From contig DHYT01000052.1 of NCBI GenBank assembly GCA_002415465.1, forward strand, positions 1 to 31,941: a stretch of 31,941 bases of DNA, read 5' to 3'. This document shows positions 1 through 7,412 of the stretch, piece by piece. A program made the translations under genes and the position numbers. Under the pieces are notes generated by a model. It had not been told where the DNA came from. It was given only the letters and a program-made list of their open reading frames with translations, and ran no database searches. Origin of the DNA: Desulfobulbaceae bacterium UBA5123. Its GTDB lineage: Bacteria; Desulfobacterota; Desulfobulbia; Desulfobulbales; UBA5123. Numbering within the stretch: position 1 is the stretch's first letter; every line of letters starts with the position of its first letter.

Positions 1-2092
1 TGGCCTTCGGGAACAGGAACGAGCCCAGATTGACGACCTGGTAAATCGAGCCGTGGTATTGGATGCAGTTGTCGCCGGAAAAAAGTCTGGTGGCGTCCTC
101 ATCCCTGGCTTCAATGGTGGCGGTAATGTCCTCGGAGGGGATTGCCAGGATGCGATTGTAAACGGAAACGATCATCGCCTCCTTGGCGACCAGGGTTTTC
201 GTCAGCGGGATCTTGAGCAACACCTTGGTGCCCTGGTTCACCACCGATTCCACATCCACGGCGCCCTGGGTTTCCTTTAAGACCGACTGCACGACGTCCA
301 TGCCGACGCCGCGACCCGAGACATCGCTGATATTTTCGGCGGAACTGAAGCCGGGCTTGAAGATGAGGTTGATCAGTTCCTTGTCGGAAAGCTGATCCGC
401 CTCTGCCTGGGTAAGGAAGTTTTTCTTGATCGCCACGCCCTTGATCGTCTGCGGGTCCATGCCCTTGCCGTCGTCGGTGATGGTGATATAAAAATAGTTT
501 TCATCCACCGCCGCTTTCAGTTCCAGGGTGCCGGTGGTCGGTTTATTGTTGTTGGCCCGGACCTTCGGCAGTTCGATGCCGTGGTCAACCGAGTTGCGCA
601 GCATGTGGACCAGGGGATTTTCTATTTTTTCCAGCAGGTCCTTGTCGATGACGGTCTCTTCCCCGACGATCCTGAAATCGATATCCTTGTTCAGTGAGCC
701 GGCGAGTTGGCGGATTACCCTGGGAAACCGTTTAAACAGGGTGTCGATGGGAACCTTTCGTATCCCCATGATGCTTTCCTGGAGGGTGTCCACCATTTCG
801 TCGAGGGAGGTGATGGTGTTGGTGAAGCGGGCCATGATGTCAAAATCGACCTCAGCCTCTTCCAGCTGTTTTTTCAGGAAACTGAAGGAGTCGATATTGA
901 TGAACAGCTCGCCGACAAAGTTGGCGAAGCTGTCCAGCTTGTCCTGATCGATACGGATGGTTTTTTTAATTTCGCGGCTGTCGGTTGCCTTTTTGGTGTG
1001 TTCCTCAAGGGCGTTCTTCTGCTGGATGGTAAGTGCCTCCTGGAGGTCGGCATCCTTCAGGACACCGTCTTCGACGAGGATTTCACCGACCTTTTTCTGT
1101 TTTTTGAGCGCATTGGTGAGTTGATCCGGTGAGACCTTTTTCTGGGAGATGAGGATTTCGCCGAGCTTGCCGAAGGTTTCGGCGCCGATTGCCGGTTCAT
1201 CGGCCTCGGCGATCTCGAATTTACCCAGGATGGCGTCGATGGACTTGCTGGTCGAGGTGGTGAATTCATTGCTGGCGATCAGCAGCGCGTCGTCGAAGAA
1301 ATTGCACATGGATTGCAACTCTTCAAGCTCATGGGCGGCATCGCTGTCGTTCTTGAACACTTCACGCAAGGCGGTGAGGACGGTTTCAAACTCCCGTTGC
1401 AGGTCGCGGTCCACCGGGTTTTTCTTGTCCATCCGGCTGGCCACGTCGAGCAGGGGTTTGACGACCCCGGTGTAATCATCGTCGCCAATCATGTACTTGG
1501 CCACCGTGGATCGTTTTGCGGTAGCGCCAGTGCTTTTGGCGTCGCTGATCAGGAGTTCGATTTCCTTGTTGGCTTTTTCGATCCTGCTGAGCAGGTTGCT
1601 GATCAAGGTATTTTCGCTGGGCGAGATGTCGTTGTCCATTGCCTCCTGAAGGAGTTTTTCCAGGGTGAGGACACTGGTAACGGAGCCGGCCGGTTTTTCA
1701 GGCTTGATCTGTTCGACCTTGGCCAGGAACTCGTTTTCTTTGTCACGGAGAACGGTGTCGCTGGGGGCGTTGTAGGCCCTGTCCACCATTTGCCGCAGAT
1801 AATCAGCGCCGGTCAGAAGGGTGTCGATGATCTCCTTGTTAATGACCAGATCGCCCTTCCGGACGTTGTCGAGCAGGTTTTCCAGGCGGTGGGAGAACTT
1901 GTTGATGTTGGTGAGGCCGAAGAAGCCGGAGTTGCCCTTCAGGCTGTGGATCGGTCGGAATATCCTGTTGATGATTTCCAGGTTGGCCGGATCTCTTTCC
2001 AGATCGATGAAATCCGCTTCGATGCCTTGCATGGAGTCCGATGACTCGTCGAGAAAACCATGCAGTGCCTCGAGATCCATTTCGCTGCTCAT
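1..2092 (-). CDS. cheA: CheA-family chemotaxis-type histidine kinase, 3' end cut by window edge
   Basis: About 697 codons are visible from an ATG at 2092, preceded by a GGAG ribosome site. An Hpt domain (about residues 1-105) has the phospho-acceptor H49 in HSLKG. Residues 110-300 are helical with no domain I recognise. Residues 309-357 carry two MshEN-like motifs, listed separately. A dimerisation segment starts near 375. The CheA-type ATPase follows, with N box HMLRNSVDHGIE (496-507), G1 DDGKGMD (about 540) and G2 GRGVGMDVV (about 592). A CheW-like regulatory domain starts near 628 and runs off the window. CheA kinases autophosphorylate on the Hpt histidine in trans and pass phosphate to receivers. 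The gene is last of a three-gene minus-strand operon, 3 bp after the response regulator stop, so that regulator is the likely partner. No receptor, CheW, CheR or CheB gene is visible, so a role outside flagellar chemotaxis is possible. Confidence 0.93.
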   Translation of the reverse strand, partial: MSSEMDLEALHGFLDESSDSMQGIEADFIDLERDPANLEIINRIFRPIHSLKGNSGFFGLTNINKFSHRLENLLDNVRKGDLVINKEIIDTLLTGADYLRQMVDRAYNAPSDTVLRDKENEFLAKVEQIKPEKPAGSVTSVLTLEKLLQEAMDNDISPSENTLISNLLSRIEKANKEIELLISDAKSTGATAKRSTVAKYMIGDDDYTGVVKPLLDVASRMDKKNPVDRDLQREFETVLTALREVFKNDSDAAHELEELQSMCNFFDDALLIASNEFTTSTSKSIDAILGKFEIAEADEPAIGAETFGKLGEILISQKKVSPDQLTNALKKQKKVGEILVEDGVLKDADLQEALTIQQKNALEEHTKKATDSREIKKTIRIDQDKLDSFANFVGELFINIDSFSFLKKQLEEAEVDFDIMARFTNTITSLDEMVDTLQESIMGIRKVPIDTLFKRFPRVIRQLAGSLNKDIDFRIVGEETVIDKDLLEKIENPLVHMLRNSVDHGIELPKVRANNNKPTTGTLELKAAVDENYFYITITDDGKGMDPQTIKGVAIKKNFLTQAEADQLSDKELINLIFKPGFSSAENISDVSGRGVGMDVVQSVLKETQGAVDVESVVNQGTKVLLKIPLTKTLVAKEAMIVSVYNRILAIPSEDITATIEARDEDATRLFSGDNCIQYHGSIYQVVNLGSFLFPKA
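1022..1168 (-). other. Tandem MshEN-like motifs inside CheA
   Basis: CheA residues 309-332 and 334-357 each fit the 24-residue pattern of the c-di-GMP-binding MshEN domain: [R/K][L/V]G at positions 1-3, then Leu at 6, 17 and 21 and Gln at 24. The first begins KLGEILIS and the second KVGEILVE. The first position is Lys in both copies, where MshEN usually has Arg. The gap between copies is one residue instead of the usual five. Binding is therefore plausible but unproven. The same fold also occurs as a non-binding GspE N-terminal-like domain. Confidence 0.5.
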
Positions 2093-2095
2093 GGC

Positions 2096-2521
2096 TTATT
2101 TTTCTCCTTCGGCTAGTTTATGCAAGATGCTGTTGACCCGGTTGAGCTTGACGGCCACGCCGTCGGCGGCGGCGATGATTTCGTTGATATCCTCGAACGG
2201 TTTGAAAAAGATGTCGACCGCGCCGTAGCGGAAAGCGTCAAGGGTGTTGCTGATGGTGATGTGGGCGGTCATCATCACCACCTGGATCATGCCGTTGAAA
2301 TTCTTGATCTTGCGCAGCAGGGTCAGGCCGTCCATCTGCGGCATCTGGATGTCGCTGATCACCATGTCGAAATGTTCGTTTTCGATCATCTTGTATGCCT
2401 GCAAAGGATGATCGATGGTGGTGACGTCGTAAGAGGTGGGCAAAAACGCCATTTCCAGCATGCTCAGGATGTCTTTGTCGTCGTCAACGATCAATATCTT
2501 GTAATTTCGTTTTTCTGGCAT
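2096..2521 (-). CDS. Single-domain response regulator (CheY-like receiver)
   Basis: The 141-residue protein is almost entirely a receiver domain. The acidic pocket is D13-D15, the phospho-acceptor is D57 in VISDIQMP, and the conserved switch residues are T85 (MMTAH) and K107 (FFKPF). About 20 helical residues follow and there is no DNA-binding or enzymatic output domain. Such proteins act as phosphate shuttles or bind partner proteins. It lies between a hybrid kinase (58 bp upstream) and CheA (3 bp downstream) on the same strand. It could be phosphorylated by either, or link them in a phosphorelay, which is inference from position. The start is an ATG at 2521. Confidence 0.93.
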   Translation of the reverse strand: MPEKRNYKILIVDDDKDILSMLEMAFLPTSYDVTTIDHPLQAYKMIENEHFDMVISDIQMPQMDGLTLLRKIKNFNGMIQVVMMTAHITISNTLDAFRYGAVDIFFKPFEDINEIIAAADGVAVKLNRVNSILHKLAEGEK

Positions 2522-2579
2522 TGCGTTGCTCCACTAGCTTCGAGGTGAGGTTTGTCCGTGGTTGCCTTGTCCGTGCCAA

Positions 2580-4016
2580 TCAGGATATTTCGATGGGTCC
2601 GGCCAGCGGGATTTTGATGTTGAAGGTTGTCCCTTCCCCTTTCTTGCTTTCAACCAGGATATCGCCGTTAAGCGCCTTTATCGAACGCAGGCACATGTAG
2701 AGCCCCAACCCGGTTCCGATCGGGCCCTTGGGGGAGGGGTTGCTGTCGTCGTGCTTGGGTTTGGTCGTGAAGAACGGATCGAATATCTTGTTGATATTTT
2801 CCGGCGCGATCCCGCCGCCGGTATCGGTGATCGACAGCCATGCATAGTGGTTGTTGAGCGTTGTCGAGATGGAGATTGTCTGGTCGGCATTGCCATGCAT
2901 GGCATCAATGGCATTGCTGATCATGTTGTTGAATACCTGGGCGAGCTCAGGGGCAATAGCCAGGATCGGGATCGGCTTCGTGGTCAGATCGATGTTCTTT
3001 TTGATATGGTGCTTGAAATGCAGGTCTCCCTCGAGAAAAGCCAGCTCGGAACGGATGATGCTGTTCAGGTCGAGCCGTTCGGGCTTGCTGGACTGGTCGG
3101 CGCTGCTTTTTGACATCAGCGAGTTGATCATTTCGGTCAGGCGACCGGAGGCGGTCTCGGCGAGGTCAATCGCCTTTATCGCGCCGTCGGTCAATTTGGC
3201 AACCTTGCTGATATCCGGTAACGGCGAATCTCCGCCCGGCTCTATCTCGTTGCGAATCATCTTGAGGGTTGAGCGGCATGCCTGGGAGCTGCCGCGGATG
3301 GTGGTCAGCGGCCCCTTGAGATTGTGGACGATCCCCTGGATCAGCTGACCGAAGGCGGCTTGGCGTTCGGTGCGGATCAATTCCCTTGAGCTTTCCGCCA
3401 CCACTTTCTCAAGCTCTTCATTGTAGAGAGAGATTTTGTCCATGGCGGCCTTCAGCTTCAGGTGGGTCTGCACCCTGGCTCTGACCTCACCCTCCTTGAT
3501 CGGTTTGCCGAGATAGTCTTCAGCGCCGACGGCGAAACCCTTGACGAGGTTCTCCGTGTCGGTGAGGGCGGTGACGAAAATGACCGGAATATTGTCGGTA
3601 CGCGGGTCTTCTTTCAGTCGGCGGCAGGTTTCGTAGCCATCCATGTCCGGCATCATGATATCCATCAGGATCAGATCGGTCTTGCGATGCACGGCCGCGT
3701 CGATGGCCTCGATGCCGTTGTTGGCCTCGTGGGTCCGATACCCGTCCTGCTCCAGGATATCCTTGAGCAGGAATCGGTTCACGAATTCATCGTCGACGAT
3801 GAGGATGTCGAACTCCGATTTTTCCGGAACGGTAAATGGCTGAAGAAAAGGCTTGCTGGTTTCCTGTTGCATGGCTGCTTTTGTATGGCCATAGGTCGGT
3901 GGGGGTGGGGATTGACATATGGCTGGTTTCTGCTGTTTACCGTCCGGCAATGGCGTGTTGACGGGTGGAACGGTAAAGCAGTTATGTTTGAAAGAATGGT
4001 TATCAGGAGATGTCAA
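2580..4016 (-). CDS. Receiver-first hybrid histidine kinase
   Basis: The 478-residue soluble protein has no membrane segment. Residues 1-66 are a Pro/Gln-rich tail. Residues 68-190 are a receiver with D119 as phospho-acceptor (LILMDIMMP), T149 and K171. A short coil (190-220) leads into the dimerisation helix with H231 in IVHNLKGPL. The ATPase domain has the N box around N363-N368, G1 DTGGG (398-402) and G2 GTGLGL (434-439). Having the receiver at the N terminus means an upstream phosphodonor may control kinase activity. The TTG at 4016 has a weak AGG site 7 bases upstream and agrees with the predicted promoter. An ATG at 3872 would remove 48 residues and still keep the receiver. It is first gene of the operon with the response regulator and CheA. 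Confidence 0.9.
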   Translation of the reverse strand: MTSPDNHSFKHNCFTVPPVNTPLPDGKQQKPAICQSPPPPTYGHTKAAMQQETSKPFLQPFTVPEKSEFDILIVDDEFVNRFLLKDILEQDGYRTHEANNGIEAIDAAVHRKTDLILMDIMMPDMDGYETCRRLKEDPRTDNIPVIFVTALTDTENLVKGFAVGAEDYLGKPIKEGEVRARVQTHLKLKAAMDKISLYNEELEKVVAESSRELIRTERQAAFGQLIQGIVHNLKGPLTTIRGSSQACRSTLKMIRNEIEPGGDSPLPDISKVAKLTDGAIKAIDLAETASGRLTEMINSLMSKSSADQSSKPERLDLNSIIRSELAFLEGDLHFKHHIKKNIDLTTKPIPILAIAPELAQVFNNMISNAIDAMHGNADQTISISTTLNNHYAWLSITDTGGGIAPENINKIFDPFFTTKPKHDDSNPSPKGPIGTGLGLYMCLRSIKALNGDILVESKKGEGTTFNIKIPLAGPIEIS

Positions 4017-4045
4017 TTATCTGCCTGAACTAAGACAACTTCCAC

Positions 4046-4075
4046 ATATTAGACATGGAAGGGGCAAGAGTTCAA
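4046..4075 (-). promoter_or_regulatory. Candidate sigma70 promoter for the kinase-RR-CheA operon
   Basis: On the minus strand, TTGAAC (4070-4075) and TAATAT (4046-4051) are 18 bp apart. The predicted start near 4039 gives a leader of about 22 bases to the TTG start. A 6-bp inverted repeat (CTTCCA/TGGAAG, 4039-4061) encloses the -10 box, so it may be an operator. This rests on pattern matching only. Confidence 0.4.
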
Positions 4076-4143
4076 TGAAATTTCTTTTTTCTAGTCTGGC
4101 GGAGGAGGCAGAGCCATTGCGGATGCGGAATGTTGTTCGCGCT

Positions 4144-5469
4144 TCAGCCGAAAAAAAGATAGCAGACGGCAATGGCGGCGGTGATGCCGGCGGTATCGGC
4201 AATCAGGCCGCAGGGCACGGCGTGGCGGGTTTTTTTGATTCCCACCGAGCCGAAATAGACGGCGATGATATAGAAGGTGGTTTCCGTGCTGCCCTGCATG
4301 ACCGCCACGATCTTCGCCACCAGACTGTCGACGCCGTGGGTCTGGATGGTTTCGATCATCAGGCCGCGGGCGCCGCTGCCGCTCAACGGCTTCATGAAGC
4401 CGGTGGGCAGGGCGTCGACAAAGGCGAGGGGGGCGCCTTGGTAGTGAATCACGTTCAGTTTGGCGAGCGTCCAGGCCATGGAGCGAACCACGGCGTCGAT
4501 TATCGACAGGAGTATATCCATGGCCCCGCTTGATCTGAAAACACCGATGGCCACCAACATCGCGACCAGGTACGGGATGATGCCGATCGCGACCAGAAAA
4601 CCCTCTTTGGCTCCGGCGATAAACTGCTCGTAGACGTTGATTTTTTTAAGGACTGCAAGGAGCAGAAAGAGAATGATCACCCCGAAGATAAAGCCGTTGC
4701 TGGCGGTGAGGGAGAGGCTCTGCATGGTCTCGCGGTCGAGTGAGAGCAGGCAGGTGAGAAGCAGGGAAATCCCGGTGAAAAAGACGCCGAGGGCGAGAAG
4801 CCGGCGCGGGGTGAGAAGGTTGATTCGCTGATAGAGGGAGACAGCGCACAGGCCGGCCAGGGAAGAGCAGCCGGTGGCGAGCAGGATGGGGATGAACAGT
4901 TCGGTGGGGTTGGGGTAGCCGAGCTGATAGAGATAGGTGAAGATGGTGGTGGGGATGATGGTCACCGACGAGGTGTTGATGACCAGAAACATGATTTGGG
5001 CGTTGCTGGCTGTCTCCGGATCGGGATTGATGGTCTGGAGTTCGCGCATCGCCTTGAGGCCGAGAGGGGTCGCCGCGTTATCGAGACCGAGCATGTTGGC
5101 GGCGATGTTCATCACCATTGCGCCGGCCGCCGGATGATCCGGTGGCAGTTCCGGAAAGAGGACCCGAAAGGGCGGCGCCAGCCAGCGGCTGAGCAGGGCC
5201 ACCATCCCGCCCGCCTCACCGATTCGCATGATGCCGAGCCAGAGGGTCATGACGCCGGTGAGGCCGAGGGAGATGTCGAAGGCGGTTTTTGCGGACTGGA
5301 AAAGGGTGGTCATGATCTCGTTCAGGACCGCTGTCTGTTGCAGGAACAGGGCCTGATAGAGAACGGAGAGCGCAGCCAGGAAAAAGAAACCTGTCCAGAT
5401 GATATTGAGCACGCGGAGCCTCGGTGGATGTTGACGCCTGAATGGGTTGCTTGGTCGGTTTGTTAACAT
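4144..5469 (-). CDS. SpmA-SpmB fusion, nucleoside-recognition (Gate) domain membrane protein
   Basis: About 441 residues combine both halves normally encoded by spmA and spmB. The N-terminal half has SpmA hallmarks: MRIGEAGGM near residue 86 and LGLDNAATPLGLKAM near 130. The C-terminal half has SpmB hallmarks: VAIGVFRSSGAMD, KPLSGSGARGLM and QGSTETTFYIIAVYFGSVG. Many hydrophobic helices indicate an inner-membrane protein. In Bacillus, SpmA and SpmB affect spore-core dehydration. In non-sporulating Gram-negatives homologues are common and the substrate is unknown, although the Gate fold suggests a transporter. I chose the ATG at 5469; a TTG at 5478 adds three residues, and neither has a clear ribosome site. 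It is divergent from the metallo-hydrolase gene and 127 bp upstream of the signalling operon. Confidence 0.88.
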   Translation of the reverse strand: MLTNRPSNPFRRQHPPRLRVLNIIWTGFFFLAALSVLYQALFLQQTAVLNEIMTTLFQSAKTAFDISLGLTGVMTLWLGIMRIGEAGGMVALLSRWLAPPFRVLFPELPPDHPAAGAMVMNIAANMLGLDNAATPLGLKAMRELQTINPDPETASNAQIMFLVINTSSVTIIPTTIFTYLYQLGYPNPTELFIPILLATGCSSLAGLCAVSLYQRINLLTPRRLLALGVFFTGISLLLTCLLSLDRETMQSLSLTASNGFIFGVIILFLLLAVLKKINVYEQFIAGAKEGFLVAIGIIPYLVAMLVAIGVFRSSGAMDILLSIIDAVVRSMAWTLAKLNVIHYQGAPLAFVDALPTGFMKPLSGSGARGLMIETIQTHGVDSLVAKIVAVMQGSTETTFYIIAVYFGSVGIKKTRHAVPCGLIADTAGITAAIAVCYLFFG

Positions 5470-5562
5470 ACCAAACAAGGCGGTTGGGGCATAGGGGAAA
5501 ACATGGGCGACGGATTGGCGGGTCGGCGCCGCTGTTAGTGAGAGTTATGTGCGGCTGCGCCG

Positions 5563-5591
5563 TTTCGCGATCAACCTCTTTGTAGTATAAT
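5563..5591 (+). promoter_or_regulatory. Candidate sigma70 promoter upstream of the metallo-hydrolase gene
   Basis: A perfect TATAAT -10 box lies at 5586-5591, with a weak -35 (TTTCGC, 5563-5568) 17 bp upstream. The transcript would start near 5598, about 34 bases before the ATG at 5632. The -35 match is poor, so an activator may be involved. Confidence 0.45.
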
Positions 5592-5631
5592 CTCTTCATT
5601 AAATTGAACCCTGCCAGTGAAGCGAGGCATA

Positions 5632-6399
5632 ATGAAAATTACCTTTCTCGGGGTCGGCGAGGCATGTGACCCCTTGTATCCCAATACATCCCTGCTGGTC
5701 CGGTCGGAAGCGGCCGGGCAGGGGCGACAACTCCTGCTCGATTGCGGATTCACGGTGCCGCATCACTACTTCCGCAGCCAGCCATTGGCCGAGGATCTGG
5801 ACGCGGTATGGATATCCCATTTTCACGGCGATCATTTTTTCGGCCTTCCCTTGCTGCTTTTGAGATTGTGGGAGATGGACCGTCGGAAACCGTTGTTTAT
5901 CCTCGGGCCGGCCGGGGTGCAAGCGAAAGTGCGGCAGGCGTTGGATCTTGCGTATCCGAATTTTGCCGTCAAGATGCATTATCCGCTGTTGTTCCGCGAG
6001 GTGGAACCGGGGACGCTTGTGGATGTGGCCGGGTTTCAATGGCGGACGGCGGTCGGGCTGCATTCGCAGCGCGCATTGGCGCTTCGTCTTGAGGATGGCG
6101 AGCGGACCTTTTTTTATAGCGGCGATGGCCGACCAACCCAGGCCACCGAGGAACTGGCGTGCGGCTGCGGGCTTGCCGTGCATGAGGCGTTTCGGCTGAC
6201 CGGCGAGACGCCGGGACACGGCAGTATCCATGGCTGCCTTGATTTTGCCGCGCGGGCCGGGATAAACGCTCTTGCGCTGCTGCATATCCAGCGTGAGGAA
6301 CGGCTGCTTGCGCGCCGTGAAATCGATAAATGTCTTGAACGTTCATCCTCCGCCTGCAGGGTTTGGCTGCCGGAGACGGGCGAGACGGTTACCTTTTAA
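5632..6399 (+). CDS. MBL-fold metallo-hydrolase, ribonuclease Z-like
   Basis: The 255-residue soluble protein has the metallo-beta-lactamase signature SHFHGDH (H63, H65, D67, H68). Further likely metal ligands are H144, D165 in YSGDGRPT and a late His (H218 in LLHIQRE). This is the RNase Z-like layout, in which two zincs activate water for phosphodiester cleavage. It lacks an obvious exosite arm for tRNA, so the true substrate may be another phosphodiester or ester. The ATG at 5632 follows GCGAGG four bases upstream and is preferred to a GTG at 5617. It is the first gene of a plus-strand run, 34 bp before the first bacteriohemerythrin. Confidence 0.85.
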   Translation: MKITFLGVGEACDPLYPNTSLLVRSEAAGQGRQLLLDCGFTVPHHYFRSQPLAEDLDAVWISHFHGDHFFGLPLLLLRLWEMDRRKPLFILGPAGVQAKVRQALDLAYPNFAVKMHYPLLFREVEPGTLVDVAGFQWRTAVGLHSQRALALRLEDGERTFFYSGDGRPTQATEELACGCGLAVHEAFRLTGETPGHGSIHGCLDFAARAGINALALLHIQREERLLARREIDKCLERSSSACRVWLPETGETVTF

Positions 6400-6433
6400 T
6401 TTCGGGTCGTTATACATTAAATAGGAGTTGTTC

Positions 6434-6841
6434 ATGCCACTTTTGCAATGGAAGGGAAAGCACAGTGTCGGCATCGTCGAGATTGACGCGCAGCATCAAC
6501 GCATGTTCGCGATCATGAACGAACTCAATGACGCCATGGCCACGGAAAAGGCCAAAGGCGTACTTGAGGGGATTATTGAGCGATTGGTGCAATACACCGC
6601 CACGCATTTTGTTACCGAAGAGCGTTTGATGAAGGAGTACGGATTTTCCGGGCATGACGCGCACAAACGGGTTCACGAGCAGCTTGCCGCCAAGGTGCGG
6701 GCCTTTCAGGCCGATTTCCGTCAGGGGCGGGTGGCGATGAGCATCGACGTCATGCATTTTTTGATGGATTGGCTTGATCAGCATATCCTCGGCACCGATA
6801 TGGAGTACCGAGATTATCTTGCTTCCCATGGCGCCAAGTGA
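6434..6841 (+). CDS. Bacteriohemerythrin, copy 1
   Basis: The 135-residue protein is a single four-helix hemerythrin domain. All seven diiron ligands are present: H21, H58, E62, H77, H81, H117 and D122, in the motifs AQHQR, THFVTEE, HKRVH and HILGTD. These proteins bind O2 reversibly at a non-heme diiron site in the cytoplasm. In anaerobes and microaerophiles they are thought to sense, store or scavenge oxygen. AGGAG at 6423-6427 sits six bases before the ATG at 6434, which settles the start over a TTG at 6428. A paralogue follows 115 bp downstream. Confidence 0.93.
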   Translation: MPLLQWKGKHSVGIVEIDAQHQRMFAIMNELNDAMATEKAKGVLEGIIERLVQYTATHFVTEERLMKEYGFSGHDAHKRVHEQLAAKVRAFQADFRQGRVAMSIDVMHFLMDWLDQHILGTDMEYRDYLASHGAK

Positions 6842-6873
6842 ATCCGGCCTTCCGCGATGGGTTTCGAAATTTA

Positions 6874-6902
6874 TTGATCTTGGCAGATGTTTAGGACAAT
6901 AT
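6874..6902 (+). promoter_or_regulatory. Possible promoter between the two hemerythrin genes
   Basis: TTGATC (6874-6879) and CAATAT (6897-6902) are 17 bp apart, about 50 bases before the second hemerythrin ATG. The -10 box matches consensus at only three positions, so support is weak. Confidence 0.27.
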
Positions 6903-6956
6903 GTTGCAGTAGTTTAATGTTGGTTTTTTTTATTTCTGACTCGAACGGAGGATGGT

Positions 6957-7364
6957 ATGGCCCTGTTGGCGTGGAAAGATGCGTACAGTGTGAAAATCAA
7001 GGAAATCGATGATCAGCATAAAAAATTGATCGACATGATCAATCAGCTGAACGACGCCATGGCCCAGGGCAAGGCCAAGGATGTACTCGGCCCGATTCTT
7101 GATAAGCTGGTGTCCTACGCGGCAAGTCATTTCGCCCTTGAAGAGGGGTTGATGCAGAAGCATGGCTATGAGGGATACGCGGATCACAAGGATAAGCACG
7201 AGAAGATGACCGGCAAGGTTCTTGATCTTCAGCGCCAGTACAAATCCGGGCAGGCGGCGATGACCATCGAGGTGATGAATTTCCTGAAAAACTGGCTGGA
7301 CAAGCATATTGTCGGCACCGATATGAAGTACAGCGCCTTTCTGAACAGCAAGGGAGTGCATTGA
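6957..7364 (+). CDS. Bacteriohemerythrin, copy 2
   Basis: This 135-residue hemerythrin matches copy 1 in length and in every ligand position (H21, H58, E62, H77, H81, H117, D122). By eye roughly half the residues are identical, so it is a tandem paralogue and not a recent duplicate. GGAGG at 6947-6951 gives a strong ribosome site for the ATG at 6957. It is richer in lysine than copy 1. Differences cluster in the loops and surface helices, so O2 affinity or partners may differ, which is inference. The stop lies 48 bp before the permease start. Confidence 0.93.
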   Translation: MALLAWKDAYSVKIKEIDDQHKKLIDMINQLNDAMAQGKAKDVLGPILDKLVSYAASHFALEEGLMQKHGYEGYADHKDKHEKMTGKVLDLQRQYKSGQAAMTIEVMNFLKNWLDKHIVGTDMKYSAFLNSKGVH

Positions 7365-7412
7365 TGCGTGTGCGGGGCCTGGTGATTGTTTCCGCGCCGG
7401 CGCGGTTGTTGT

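Noticed and set aside
4144..5469. Reading the spmA-spmB fusion as evidence that the organism forms spores
   Set aside because: Homologues are common in non-sporulating Gram-negatives and no other sporulation gene is present.
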